Below, one piece after another: positions 43,557 through 52,647 of a stretch of DNA of 64,000 bases. The DNA is from Neobacillus rhizophilus. Its GTDB lineage: Bacteria; Bacillota; Bacilli; Bacillales; Cytobacillaceae. The stretch is from assembly GCF_018343535.1 (NCBI RefSeq), contig NZ_JAGYPF010000003.1:62001-126000 (forward strand), written 5' to 3'. The notes under the pieces are model-generated. The model saw only the letters and a list, made by a program, of their open reading frames with translations, had not been told where the DNA came from and did not search any database. The position numbers and the translations under genes are program-made. The first letter of the stretch is position 1. The number at the start of each line of letters is the position of its first letter.

Positions 43557-44618
43557 ATGAAGTATTTAATTGCATCAAGCGTGCTTGTCATCACCTTAAT
43601 AATTGGTTTCTTCTTCTTGCCCGAAAGCTTCCTAAGTGGGAAGGAAATCCCCTATGACGATGAACAGGACGGATTGTCCAAACAAATCGTCATCCGTTTC
43701 AGCCACGTTGTTGCTGAAAATACTCCTAAGGGGCTGGCCGCGCAAAAGTTCGCCCGGCTGGTGGAGGAAAAAACAGATGGCTTAGTCAAAGTAGAAGTGT
43801 ATCCAAATGGAAGTTTGCATACTGACGAAGATGAGCTCGACGCTCTTATTGATAACGATGTCCAAATGATTGCCCCCTCCGTATCCAAACTGACAAACCT
43901 GGCACCAGAATGGGGACTGTTTGACTTGCCGTTTTTGTTTGATAATGATCAGGATATTGAAGAGACACTTTCAAGCGAGCTTGGTCATAGGTTTTTATCA
44001 TTAAATGAGAATAAAGGAATCAAAGGGCTGGCCTTATGGAGCAATGGCTTTAAGCAAATGTCGAGCAATCTTAATCCCCTTTTGTACCCAGATGATTTTA
44101 AAGGTCAAAGATTTCGAATTATGCCCAGTCCTATTATAGCTGAACAATTCAAGGCATTAGGCGCTAAGCCTGTCGAGGTTCCTTTTAACCAATTATATAC
44201 ATCGCTTCAGGAAGACCAATTTGACGGTCAAGAAAATACGATTTCAAATATTTATTCCAGACGCATTTATGGTATGCAAAAGTATATGACGGTCAGTAAT
44301 CATGGATTTTTGGGTTATGCGGTTCTAATGAACAAAGAGTTTTGGGACAAGCTGCCTAAAGAGGTCCAGAGGGATATTCAAGAGGCAATGTCCGAAACCA
44401 CCTCGTGGATGATTTCCGAATCACAACGGGTAAATGAAGAGCAGCTCAATCTAATAGCGCGGGAATCCTCCATCCAAATTTATCGATTAACGGAGCAGGA
44501 AAAAATGGAGTGGTATCAAGCATTAAGACCTGTTTACCAAAAGTTTCTGCAAACTACAAATGACAAGGAAATGAAAGAATTTGTAAAGAAAAGGATGGAC
44601 CACCTTGAGACACACTAA
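43557..44618 (+). CDS. dctB: DctB, TRAP-type dicarboxylate-binding protein used as cosensor
   Basis: The 353-residue protein has an N-terminal signal anchor (about 3-22) and a DctP-type TRAP binding domain: VIRFSHVVAENTPKGLAAQKFARLVEEKTDGLVKVEVYPNGSL, GFKQMSSN, FRIMPSPIIAEQFKALGAKPVEVPFNQLYTSLQ and GQENTISNIYSRR. No TRAP permease (DctQ/DctM) is nearby. In B. subtilis the homologue is not part of a transporter but helps DctS sense C4-dicarboxylates, which fits this locus. AAGGAGGAAGTTCTG precedes the ATG. A terminator follows. Confidence 0.9.
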   Translation: MKYLIASSVLVITLIIGFFFLPESFLSGKEIPYDDEQDGLSKQIVIRFSHVVAENTPKGLAAQKFARLVEEKTDGLVKVEVYPNGSLHTDEDELDALIDNDVQMIAPSVSKLTNLAPEWGLFDLPFLFDNDQDIEETLSSELGHRFLSLNENKGIKGLALWSNGFKQMSSNLNPLLYPDDFKGQRFRIMPSPIIAEQFKALGAKPVEVPFNQLYTSLQEDQFDGQENTISNIYSRRIYGMQKYMTVSNHGFLGYAVLMNKEFWDKLPKEVQRDIQEAMSETTSWMISESQRVNEEQLNLIARESSIQIYRLTEQEKMEWYQALRPVYQKFLQTTNDKEMKEFVKKRMDHLETH

Positions 44619-44655
44619 AGTGTCCCCTATTGAAGAATTCTAATATGACCATTAG

Positions 44656-44676
44656 AGCCTTGATTTTTTTAAGGCT
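44656..44676 (+). terminator. Terminator of dctB
   Basis: GCCTT and AAGGC form a short stem across an A/T-rich loop, followed by TTTTTTTTG. Confidence 0.7.
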
Positions 44677-44804
44677 TTTTTTGTTGATGTTTTTAGAACA
44701 GAGGAATGTCGAACATGCGGTACAGTACTAGCATATGTTACTACAAAGGCTCAACATAAATTGTTCGGTCCACCCATTAGGTAATGAAAGGATGGTGAAA
44801 CTGA

Positions 44805-45518
44805 GTGGAGTGGTTTGGGGATCAATATGCTAAGTTCGATTTTGAAATGTTTTCATCAAGTCATTTTATCATTATGGGTATCTTCTTGGGTTTTACAGCG
44901 GGACTTTATTATATGCGAGGCCGGTTAAAGGACGAAAAATGGAGACACGCAGAAATAGGCTTAGCCATCTCATTGATTATACTAGAATTGATTAACCATT
45001 TATGGATGTATGCAAATGGAAACTGGAAAGCAAGTCATTCTCTCCCACTTGAATTGTGCAATATTAGTTTGCTATTAACGATTATTTTCTTATTTTCCAG
45101 AAAGAAACTTCTTTATGAAATTTTGTTGTTCACAGGCCTGCTAGGTGCCACGCAAGCTATTTTCACCCCATCATTAAACTACGACTTCCCACATTTCCGC
45201 TTTTTTCATTTCTTTATTACCCATATGGTGATCGTTTGGGTACCGCTTTATTTCACATGGGCAAAGGGGTACCGCCCAACGTTTTGGTCCTGTGTAAAGC
45301 TGTTTGTATTCATGAATGTTTTGGCGCCGACTGTCTTCCTAATCAATCATCTTGTAGATGGAAATTATATGTACCTAAATCATAAACCCAAACATGCCAG
45401 TTTATTAGACGTCTTGGGCCCTTACCCATACTATATTCTTTCACTAGAAGTACTTACCATTATACTTACCCTAAGCGTTTGGTTAGTTTTCAGAGATAAA
45501 AAGGGGAAAATAAGATAG
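44805..45518 (+). CDS. TIGR02206 family membrane protein (YwaF-like)
   Basis: The 237-residue protein has about seven membrane helices and the conserved HSLPLELCNISLLLTIIFLF plus NYDFPHFRFFHFFITHMVIVWVPLYFT block of TIGR02206. The GTG start follows AAAGGATGG. The function of this family is not known. It lies between dctB and dctP but has its own terminators, so it need not be functionally linked to them. Confidence 0.85.
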   Translation: MEWFGDQYAKFDFEMFSSSHFIIMGIFLGFTAGLYYMRGRLKDEKWRHAEIGLAISLIILELINHLWMYANGNWKASHSLPLELCNISLLLTIIFLFSRKKLLYEILLFTGLLGATQAIFTPSLNYDFPHFRFFHFFITHMVIVWVPLYFTWAKGYRPTFWSCVKLFVFMNVLAPTVFLINHLVDGNYMYLNHKPKHASLLDVLGPYPYYILSLEVLTIILTLSVWLVFRDKKGKIR

Positions 45519-45536
45519 CTAGAAAATAGTTGAAAT

Positions 45537-45561
45537 TGGGATTGCCTAGGCAGGCAGTCCC
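45537..45561 (+). terminator. Terminator after the YwaF-like gene
   Basis: GGGATTGCCT and AGGCAGTCCC form the stem (one G-T pair), followed by TTTTCTTATT. Confidence 0.75.
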
Positions 45562-45602
45562 TTTTCTTATTATTAACACTAAATCTACTTTGTCCCCATT
45601 CT

Positions 45603-45629
45603 AAGACCAAAAAGACCAAAAAGACCATT
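45603..45629. repeat. Tandem 9-bp repeats (AAGACCAAA) x3
   Basis: GACC recurs at 45605, 45614 and 45623 in three AAGACCAAA-like units, about 90 bases before dctP. The period is 9 rather than the 10-11 typical of regulator sites. Confidence 0.5.
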
Positions 45630-45682
45630 ATCACCTAAAATATTAAAATTTTAAATTATCAATTAATATGAATACAAGGAGA

Positions 45683-45700
45683 AATGAAAACGTTATCAAA
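45683..45700. promoter_or_regulatory. CcpA cre site before dctP
   Basis: AATGAAAACGTTATCAAA matches the cre consensus WWTGNAARCGNWWWCAWW at every position. It ends 17 bases before the dctP start codon, where bound CcpA would block transcription. Confidence 0.85.
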
Positions 45701-45717
45701 CAAAGGGGGTAAAAGGA

Positions 45718-46983
45718 ATGAAAATTAATTTTCGCAATTTAACGGTTCAAGTTATTATCGGTATTATTCTAGGTATTGCTGTCGGATTTCTGTTTCCAGA
45801 GTTTGGGGCAAAATTAAAGGTATTAGCAGATATCTTTATTAAACTAATAAAAATGGTCATCGCACCAATCATCTTCTTTACTATCGTCATCGGTATTGGA
45901 AATATGGGAGATTTAAAGAAGGTTGGCCGTATCGGCGGTAAGGCACTGCTTTATTTTGAAATTGTCACTACATTTGCCTTAGCGATTGGTATTCTAGTAG
46001 TTTCTATTATTAAACCAGGGCATGGCTTTAACACGAAAGCTGCTGAAGGGGCAGACGTTTCACAGTACACAAAGGCTGCTGCCGAAACTAGCCATGGTGT
46101 GATGGACTTTATCTTAGGAATCGTTCCTGATAATGCGCTGGCAGCTCTATCTGGTGGAACTTTACTGCCGGTTCTATTCTTTGCAGTGATATTCGGAATT
46201 GCCGCTGCTTCTTTGGGGGAAAAAGCAGCACCAGTCATTTCATTCCTTGAAAAGGTTTCGGAAATTTTCTTCGCTATTGTAAATATGGTCATGAAGGTAT
46301 CTCCAATTGCAGCATTCGGCGCAATGGCTTTTACCATCGGTAACTTCGGTATTGGCTCTCTTATCTCATTAGGTAAATTAATGGGTTCCGTTTATATTAC
46401 GATGTTCCTGTTTATCGTGTTCGTTCTTGGCACTATTGCTAAATTCTATAACTTCAATATCTTTAGTTTCTTAAAATATATTAAAGAAGAAATCCTGCTT
46501 GTTTTAGGAACATCATCTTCAGAATCTGCTCTTCCAAAGATGATGGAGAGACTAGAAAAGTATGGCTGTTCAAAATCAGTTGTAGGTCTTGTTGTTCCAA
46601 CAGGTTATTCTTTCAATCTTGATGGAACCTCCATCTACCTATCCATGGCTGCAGTCTTTATTGCCCAAGCCTATGGAGTCGAATTAACCATTTGGCAGCT
46701 AGTAACCCTGCTTGGCGTATTAATGCTTACTTCTAAAGGGGCTGCTGGTGTTACTGGTTCAGGATTTATCACTTTAGCAGCAACTTTAGCAGCTTTCCCA
46801 ATGATTCCGGTAGAAGGAATGGCACTTATTCTTGGGGTAGACCGCTTTATGTCAGAAGCACGTGCCATTACAAACCTAATCGGTAATGGTGTCGCTACAG
46901 TCGTTATTTCAAAAACGGAAAAAGAATTTAACCCAAGTGGTGTAACCCAAACAAAATCTCAAAAAACTTCCATCGCTTCTTAA
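45718..46983 (+). CDS. dctP: C4-dicarboxylate:cation symporter
   Basis: The 421-residue DAACS symporter has the serine-rich hairpin GTSSSESALPKMMERL and the binding motif GYSFNLDGTSIYLSMAAVFIAQ. It imports succinate, fumarate, malate or aspartate. By position it is the target of DctS-DctR: dctR and dctS are divergent from dctB, with dctP downstream. AAAGGGGGTAAAAGGA precedes the ATG. A perfect cre site lies upstream, so glucose repression through CcpA is expected, as known for dctP in B. subtilis. Confidence 0.9.
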   Translation: MKINFRNLTVQVIIGIILGIAVGFLFPEFGAKLKVLADIFIKLIKMVIAPIIFFTIVIGIGNMGDLKKVGRIGGKALLYFEIVTTFALAIGILVVSIIKPGHGFNTKAAEGADVSQYTKAAAETSHGVMDFILGIVPDNALAALSGGTLLPVLFFAVIFGIAAASLGEKAAPVISFLEKVSEIFFAIVNMVMKVSPIAAFGAMAFTIGNFGIGSLISLGKLMGSVYITMFLFIVFVLGTIAKFYNFNIFSFLKYIKEEILLVLGTSSSESALPKMMERLEKYGCSKSVVGLVVPTGYSFNLDGTSIYLSMAAVFIAQAYGVELTIWQLVTLLGVLMLTSKGAAGVTGSGFITLAATLAAFPMIPVEGMALILGVDRFMSEARAITNLIGNGVATVVISKTEKEFNPSGVTQTKSQKTSIAS

Positions 46984-47000
46984 TTTAAAAGCAAAAAAAT

Positions 47001-47031
47001 TAGGACTGGCTCTTCCTGAGCCGGTCCTTTT
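47001..47031 (+). terminator. Terminator of dctP
   Basis: AGGACTGGCTC and GAGCCGGTCCT form a stem with one wobble around TTCCT, followed by TTTTTTG. Confidence 0.88.
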
Positions 47032-47035
47032 TTGA

Positions 47036-47329
47036 CTATTCTCCTTTTTTCTTCGGTACTAATTTCACCACTTTATACCCAGGCTTTAATTTAACCCTCC
47101 TTGTTTCCTTATCTGTTTTAAGTTGATAAATCGTATATTTACGCGGCTGCTGTTCAACCAAATCAATTTTTTGGATTTGTTCGTTTTTATAATATTTCCG
47201 TATTTTCTTTTCCTGCTTCTCTTGTTTTTCTCCATAAAACACATCATATAAAAAAATGAATACATACACGAAAATGGCGCCGACTATTAGCGTATAAAGA
47301 ATTGAAGACAAAATTGACACATGTGACAT
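47036..47329 (-). CDS. Small membrane protein, unknown
   Basis: This 97-residue protein has one membrane helix (residues about 9-30) and a very basic/acidic tail (YGEKQEKQEKKIRKYYKNEQIQKIDLVEQ...KVVKLVPKKKGE). ATG 47329 lies after AAAGGATGTCAC. I do not recognise the family. Confidence 0.6.
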   Translation of the reverse strand: MSHVSILSSILYTLIVGAIFVYVFIFLYDVFYGEKQEKQEKKIRKYYKNEQIQKIDLVEQQPRKYTIYQLKTDKETRRVKLKPGYKVVKLVPKKKGE

Positions 47330-47456
47330 CCTTTCTTAATTAGCGGAAATAAAATATATTTTATCGTTTCTTCCGGCCGCTTTCCATTTTTTCTACAATT
47401 GTTCTTAGCTTGTTCATTTTTTATTCATATTCATTCTGTACCATAGATTTTATAAA

Positions 47457-47531
47457 TGAAAACTCGCCGATTGGCGAGTCCGTTAGGACGAAGACAGAGG
47501 CGTAGTTGAATTTATACTTTCTTATTAGCTA
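47457..47531 (+). repeat. Structured repeat, copy B (third hairpin deleted)
   Basis: GAAAACTCGCCGATTGGCGAG, GTCCGTTAGGAC, CGAAGACAGAGGCGTAGTTGAATTTA are conserved, then the copy jumps straight to TACTTTCTTATTAGCT. The left arm of hairpin 3 is missing. It ends about 20 bases before the prsA start. Confidence 0.8.
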
Positions 47532-47551
47532 AAAATTTAGGAGTGAAATAA

Positions 47552-48400
47552 TTGAAAAAATGGATTCTTTCAGGATTAATGGTTGGCGCTTTGGCTTTGG
47601 CAGGCTGTAGCAGCGGTGCCATCATGAAATCCGATGCAGGAAATATCTCTCAGGATGAATTATATCAAGCGATGAAAGACAAATATGGAACACAAACCCT
47701 TCAGCAGCTTGCAGTGGAAAAAGTGCTGGCAAAAAACTATTCCGTTTCTAAGTCTGAAGTGGACGCCCAAGTGAATAAAACAAAGGAGCAGATTGGTGAT
47801 TCATTTCTCTCCACCCTTCAGCAATATGGCTTTAAAGACGAAAACGACTACCGAAGCTCTGTAAAACTAAATCTGCTGGAACAAAAGGCAGTGTTTAAAA
47901 CCATTAAGGTAACGGATAAAGAACTGAAGCAGGCATACGATGATTACACACCGGAAATTCGTGCCCGTCATATTTTAGTGAGCGACGAAGCAAAAGCAAA
48001 TGAAATTGCTGCGAAACTTAAGTCTGGAGCTAAGTTTGAAGATTTAGCGAAGGAATCAGAGGATACCGCCACTGCCTCCAAAGGCGGCGACCTTGGCTGG
48101 TTTGGCACCGGCGTCATGGACCCTGATTTTGAAAAAGCAGCCTATGCTTTAGAAAAAAATCAAATCAGCGACCCGATTAAAACCTCTTACGGATACCATA
48201 TCATCCAGGTAACAGATAAAAAGGAGAAAAAATCATTCGAGGAAATGAAAAAAACCCTTACCGAACAGGTAAAGCAATCAAAAGTCACACAGGACCAGAT
48301 TGTTAAAGTGTTAAAAGACGAGTTCAAAAAGGCTGATGTCAGCATTTCTGATAAAGATTTAAAAGCGGCAGCCGAGTTCTCTACGACAACTGTTCAATAA
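47552..48400 (+). CDS. prsA: Foldase PrsA lipoprotein (parvulin-type PPIase)
   Basis: The 282-residue lipoprotein has a signal peptide ending ALALAGC (lipobox Cys19) and a parvulin domain: EIRARHILVSDEAKANEIAAKLKSGAKFEDLAKESEDTATASKGGDLGWFGTGVMDPDFEKAAYAL and ISDPIKTSYGYHIIQVT. Outside the membrane it catalyses proline isomerisation and folding of secreted proteins, which suits the secreted M4 protease and cell-wall enzymes in this window. The TTG start has TTTAGGAGTG upstream. A structured repeat lies immediately before. Confidence 0.95.
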   Translation: MKKWILSGLMVGALALAGCSSGAIMKSDAGNISQDELYQAMKDKYGTQTLQQLAVEKVLAKNYSVSKSEVDAQVNKTKEQIGDSFLSTLQQYGFKDENDYRSSVKLNLLEQKAVFKTIKVTDKELKQAYDDYTPEIRARHILVSDEAKANEIAAKLKSGAKFEDLAKESEDTATASKGGDLGWFGTGVMDPDFEKAAYALEKNQISDPIKTSYGYHIIQVTDKKEKKSFEEMKKTLTEQVKQSKVTQDQIVKVLKDEFKKADVSISDKDLKAAAEFSTTTVQ

Positions 48401-48413
48401 GAACAGCCCAAAT

Positions 48414-48444
48414 AAAAAAAGCCGAGAATGCTCTCGGCTTTTTT
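48414..48444 (+). terminator. Terminator of prsA
   Basis: AAAAAAAGCCGAGA and TCTCGGCTTTTTT form a stem around ATGC. Confidence 0.88.
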
Positions 48445-48535
48445 ATATTTTGTCTACCAGGATCTTGGGTATTTGTCTTTGCGTATTTCTATTCCTTCTT
48501 AAGATCTTGGATGACATCCAGCAAAGGCCGGATTT

Positions 48536-51500
48536 TTAATTTTCTTCTATTTCTCTTCGGTTTTTCTTGAACATCTTCGATAATACTTCATACACGATTG
48601 GAACAACGATTAAGGTTAATAGCGTTGAACTTGCTAAGCCGCCGATAACAGTAATGGCAAGACCTTTCGAGATTAATCCTCCACCGCCTTCACCAAGTGC
48701 CAATGGGATTAACGCTCCAATGGTAGCAATAGCGGTCATGAGGATTGGACGAAGACGTGTCGCTCCGGCCTCCAAAACAGCTTTCCTCATACTCAAGCCA
48801 TCGCGTTCCATATGAATAATCCGGTCCACCAAGACGATGGCGTTCGTAACAACAATACCAATCAGCATCAGCAGCCCCATCATGACTGAAACGGAAATGG
48901 TTTCCCCAGCAATTAACAAACCTACAAAGGAACCAATTACTGCAAACGGAAGCGAGAATAGGATTGCAAACGGTGCAACACCTTCACGGAAAGTAACAAC
49001 AAGGATGAAGTAGACGATAGCAATCGCTGCAGCCATGGCCGCTCCAAGCTGGGTGAAGGTTTCCGTCATATCCGCTTGGACACCGGCAACGCCAACTGTC
49101 ACTCCTTTAGGGAGATCCAATTTATCTACTTCTTTACCAATCTTAGCGGTTACTTTCGAAATATCCTCGCCTTTGATTGTGGCTGAAACGGTCGCAAAGT
49201 ATTCACCTTTACTACGCGCCAACGTATTCATCGTGGTCCCCTTCTTAACAGTAACTAACTCAGAAAGCGGCACATTCGCCCCCACTGCCGTCGGTACCTG
49301 TTTAGAAAGCATCTCATCGATAGATTCCGGCTGGGCCGTTTGTTCCTGTTGAACAATGACATCTAAAGCCTTCCCGTCTTTTTCAACAGTTGTTAAAACA
49401 TCCTTCGTTTTCTGCGGATTTAACATCATCACAAGCTGGCCTGTTGTTAATCCATACTTTAGCAGATGGGCTTGTTCAACCCGGAAGGTATATTCGACAT
49501 AAGCATCCTCGGCAGTTGAAGTCACATCTTTTAAATCTTTATGTTTCTTCAGTACTGACTCGACTTTTTTCACCGAATCGTTTAATTTGTTTAAATTTTC
49601 ACTGTAGAACGTATAGCTTACTTCATTGGTCGATCCCGACATGGACGAGAAGTTCTGGCTCTTCCATGTTCCTGATTGGCCAATACCTGTTACATACTTT
49701 TCAATCTTCTCCTTAACGGAAGGGAAGTTCTTCGTATCCGGATCAAAAATCAGGTACATTAATCCACCTTTGGAGCCGCCGCCCATCATCGCCCGCTGCG
49801 GGTCGCCTTCTTCTGTAATGGATATTTGAACAATATCAATATCTTTACGTTTCATCATTTTTTCTTCAACCGCTTTAACATTTTCCAATGTCTGCTCGTG
49901 AAGTTCGCCAGCTTTTGGTGTGTAGGTTAAGTACATGACCTTATCTTCTTCGCTCCCCATAAAGCTGAAACCAATTAATGGCGTTAATGCTAAGCTGCCG
50001 GCTAATAACAGTACAGCCAAAATAGAAGCGATGACTTTGTGGTTAAGTGCTTTTTCCAAAAACCATTTATACCATTCGGCGAGCTCCCCGGCATCTTTAT
50101 GACGAATGGCCGTCTTCTCGCTGTATAATTTTTTCCTAAATAGGAAATGCGAAAGAGCTGGCACGATGGTAATTGCTATGAGTAAGGAAGCCCCGAGTGA
50201 AAATGCCATCGTTAAGGCAAACGGTGTGAACAATTCACCAACCATACCGCCTACGAAGATCAGCGGTGCAAAAACGGCGACCGTTACCAATGTCGAGGAC
50301 ATAATCGGTTTGAACATTTCAATGGTCGCTTCGCGGACCAAGGCGCGCCCAGTTAACTTCTCTTCCTTTAGATGCAGGCGTCGATAAATATTTTCCACGA
50401 CTACTATTGAGTCATCGATAACCCGGCCGATCGCGACTGTTACCGCGCCGAGCGTCATGATATTCAAGGTTATATCCATCCAGTTCAGAATCAGCAGGGC
50501 CATAAGAATTGACACTGGAATCGATATGATAGAAATAATCGTCGATTTAAAATCACGTAAGAACAAAAGAATGATTAAAACGGCTATCAAACCGCCAAAC
50601 ACGGCCTTTTCTACCATCGTGTTCACAGATTCCTGAATTGGTTTTCCCTGGTCAAGGGTTACATCGATAGTAAGCCCCTCATATTTGGCCTTTTCATCTT
50701 TTATTAGTTTCTTTACCTTATTAACGACATCAACAGTATTAGCCTGCTGGGCTTTGACAATTTGAATAGCAATCGCGTCTTTGCCGTTTGTTCGGGAAAT
50801 TGATTGCACCTTACCAATTGTCTTAACCTCAGCAATATCGCCAAGTTTCACAATAGGTGATGGATTAGCTGCTGATGGTGTAACAGGAATTAGCATATTA
50901 TTTAATTCATCCACCGTCATGAACTTTCCATCAATCGCAACAGCCTGCTCCCCTTCTTTAAACTGGTAAAGTCCTAAGGAAACGGCCATGTTGCTTGCTT
51001 GAATCATTTGCTTTACTTTATCTTCAGTTAAACCTAACTCAGCCATTTTGGCCTTATTGTACGTAAGGTCTACTTCGTCAATATGCTGACCGGTAATGGT
51101 TGCAGATGCTACACCATCGAGTTTCTCGATTTTAGGAACCAAGCTTTCCTCAACGGTTGACGTAAGCTCAACAATATCCTCTTTTGAACTGCTGACACTT
51201 AGTGCAACGACAGGCATCATGTTCATGCTGATCGCCGTTGTCGTTGGTTTCTGCGCCCCTTCCGGCAATTTCAAGGAATCCAATGCCGATTTTAATTCAC
51301 GCTTCGCCTCATCCATATCGATACCATATTCGTATTCCACCTGGATGCTCGCCATATTTGAATAGGAATTGGAATAAACGGCTTTTACGTGGTCAAGGCC
51401 CTCCGCCGCTTTTTCAATTGGCATGGAGATGTCGTTCATGACCTGTTCTGGGGTGGCACCAGGATAAACGTCCGTTACCATTAAATACGGAATGGAAATA

Positions 51501-51619
51501 TCGGGAATCATCTCGGTTTTCATTCGTAATCCCGAATAAATACCCGATACCGTAATGATGATAGTCAATAACCAAACTGCTAATTTATTTCTCAAGACAA
51601 AATTGACTAACCCTTTCAC
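48536..51619 (-). CDS. swrC: RND efflux permease SwrC (YerP) type
   Basis: The 1027-residue RND pump has 12 membrane helices and two large outer loops. N-terminal LRNKLAVWLLTIIITVSGIYSGLRMKTEMIPDISIPYLMVTDVYPGATPEQV, relay VTVAIGRVIDDSIVVVENIYRR and MMGLLMLIGIVVTNAIVLVDRI are visible. SwrC exports surfactin and other toxic compounds in B. subtilis. The start is GTG 51619, with GCAGGTG five bases upstream. A TTG at 51655 also opens the frame, but the promoter places transcription start at about 51655. Confidence 0.9.
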   Translation of the reverse strand: MKGLVNFVLRNKLAVWLLTIIITVSGIYSGLRMKTEMIPDISIPYLMVTDVYPGATPEQVMNDISMPIEKAAEGLDHVKAVYSNSYSNMASIQVEYEYGIDMDEAKRELKSALDSLKLPEGAQKPTTTAISMNMMPVVALSVSSSKEDIVELTSTVEESLVPKIEKLDGVASATITGQHIDEVDLTYNKAKMAELGLTEDKVKQMIQASNMAVSLGLYQFKEGEQAVAIDGKFMTVDELNNMLIPVTPSAANPSPIVKLGDIAEVKTIGKVQSISRTNGKDAIAIQIVKAQQANTVDVVNKVKKLIKDEKAKYEGLTIDVTLDQGKPIQESVNTMVEKAVFGGLIAVLIILLFLRDFKSTIISIISIPVSILMALLILNWMDITLNIMTLGAVTVAIGRVIDDSIVVVENIYRRLHLKEEKLTGRALVREATIEMFKPIMSSTLVTVAVFAPLIFVGGMVGELFTPFALTMAFSLGASLLIAITIVPALSHFLFRKKLYSEKTAIRHKDAGELAEWYKWFLEKALNHKVIASILAVLLLAGSLALTPLIGFSFMGSEEDKVMYLTYTPKAGELHEQTLENVKAVEEKMMKRKDIDIVQISITEEGDPQRAMMGGGSKGGLMYLIFDPDTKNFPSVKEKIEKYVTGIGQSGTWKSQNFSSMSGSTNEVSYTFYSENLNKLNDSVKKVESVLKKHKDLKDVTSTAEDAYVEYTFRVEQAHLLKYGLTTGQLVMMLNPQKTKDVLTTVEKDGKALDVIVQQEQTAQPESIDEMLSKQVPTAVGANVPLSELVTVKKGTTMNTLARSKGEYFATVSATIKGEDISKVTAKIGKEVDKLDLPKGVTVGVAGVQADMTETFTQLGAAMAAAIAIVYFILVVTFREGVAPFAILFSLPFAVIGSFVGLLIAGETISVSVMMGLLMLIGIVVTNAIVLVDRIIHMERDGLSMRKAVLEAGATRLRPILMTAIATIGALIPLALGEGGGGLISKGLAITVIGGLASSTLLTLIVVPIVYEVLSKMFKKNRREIEEN

Positions 51620-51661
51620 TATTACACCTGCCCTAAATTGACTTAATGAACTCAATTCCTT

Positions 51662-51690
51662 ATAATAATGACCAATCAGTCATTTGTCAA
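51662..51690 (-). promoter_or_regulatory. swrC promoter with TetR operator in the spacer
   Basis: TTGACA (51685-51690) and TATTAT (51662-51667) have 17 bases between them on the minus strand. The spacer contains ATGAC-N6-GTCAT (51668-51683), a palindromic TetR-type operator that would block RNA polymerase. Confidence 0.8.
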
Positions 51691-51718
51691 TTAAAGACCA
51701 TAGGAGCGAGGTCAATAG

Positions 51719-52546
51719 ATGATTAAAAAACAATTAATTATGGAAAAAGCGCTGGAGCTTTTTGCGGAGCAAGGGTTTGAGGCCACTTCGGTACAGCAAA
51801 TTACGGAGCATTGCGGTATATCTAAAGGAGCTTTTTACCTGTCTTTTAAGTCAAAGGACGAATTGATTATTGCTTTAATCGACCAATTTATGATGCAGGT
51901 TGTTACTGACATTGACCGCATAGTCAGAGATACTTGTGATGAGCAGCTTTTATATGAATTTTATTATTCTATTTATCAGTCTTTTCACAAGCATTCAGAC
52001 TTTGCCAAGGTCCTCATGAAGGAGCATTCGCAAACACTGAATAAAGAACTCATTCAAAAAATGAGATATTATGACAAACTATTAGAGGACATTATCCTAT
52101 CGATGATTGAACGTTTATACGGGGGGAGAGTCCAAGAGATAAAATATGACTTAATGTATTCGATAAAAAGCTTTATGAATATGTATTCTCATTTATTTGT
52201 ATTTTACAGCATTCCAGTAGATTTGAAGTTGCTGGCTAACTCCCTTGAGGAAAAAACAAATCTGCTGGCTACCAATGCCACCGTGCCATTTGTTTCTGTG
52301 GAGCTTCACCACATGATGCAGCCTATGAATGAAGAAATAACGAAGGAACAAATCCTAGACACTCTAGAACAAAAAATAGCAGAAATAGAAGAGCCAATTG
52401 AGAAAGAATCGCTGATTCTGTTAAAGCAGCAGCTAATAGAGCCAACCTTTAGTCTGGCAATTGTGAAGGGGCTGCTAGAGAATATTCGGAATCATCCCCA
52501 TTGTAAATGGATCTCCTATTTACTTCGCCGGTATTATAAAGTTTAA
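51719..52546 (+). CDS. TetR-family repressor of the RND pump (YerO-like)
   Basis: The 275-residue regulator has its HTH at about residues 20-45 (ALELFAEQGFEATSVQQITEHCGISKGAFYLSFKSKDELI). It lies divergently from swrC with an operator between, so it very likely represses the pump. The C-terminus is longer than average TetR proteins and ends in a helical EEPIEKESLILLKQQLIEPTFSLAIVKGLLE segment. AGGAGCGAGGTCAATAG precedes the ATG. Confidence 0.88.
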   Translation: MIKKQLIMEKALELFAEQGFEATSVQQITEHCGISKGAFYLSFKSKDELIIALIDQFMMQVVTDIDRIVRDTCDEQLLYEFYYSIYQSFHKHSDFAKVLMKEHSQTLNKELIQKMRYYDKLLEDIILSMIERLYGGRVQEIKYDLMYSIKSFMNMYSHLFVFYSIPVDLKLLANSLEEKTNLLATNATVPFVSVELHHMMQPMNEEITKEQILDTLEQKIAEIEEPIEKESLILLKQQLIEPTFSLAIVKGLLENIRNHPHCKWISYLLRRYYKV

Positions 52547-52569
52547 ATTTAGATCCATCGTTTTTATAT

Positions 52570-52601
52570 AAAAAAAGCCGAGATCAGTCTCGACTTTTTT
52601 T
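52570..52601. terminator. Bidirectional terminator between the TetR and Gfo/Idh/MocA genes
   Basis: AAAAAAGCCGAGA and TCTCGACTTTTTT form the stem with a short TCAG loop between convergent genes. Confidence 0.85.
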
Positions 52602-52647
52602 ATATTGCTGGATGACAAGTCTTTTATATTTCTTCGTACCATCAATC

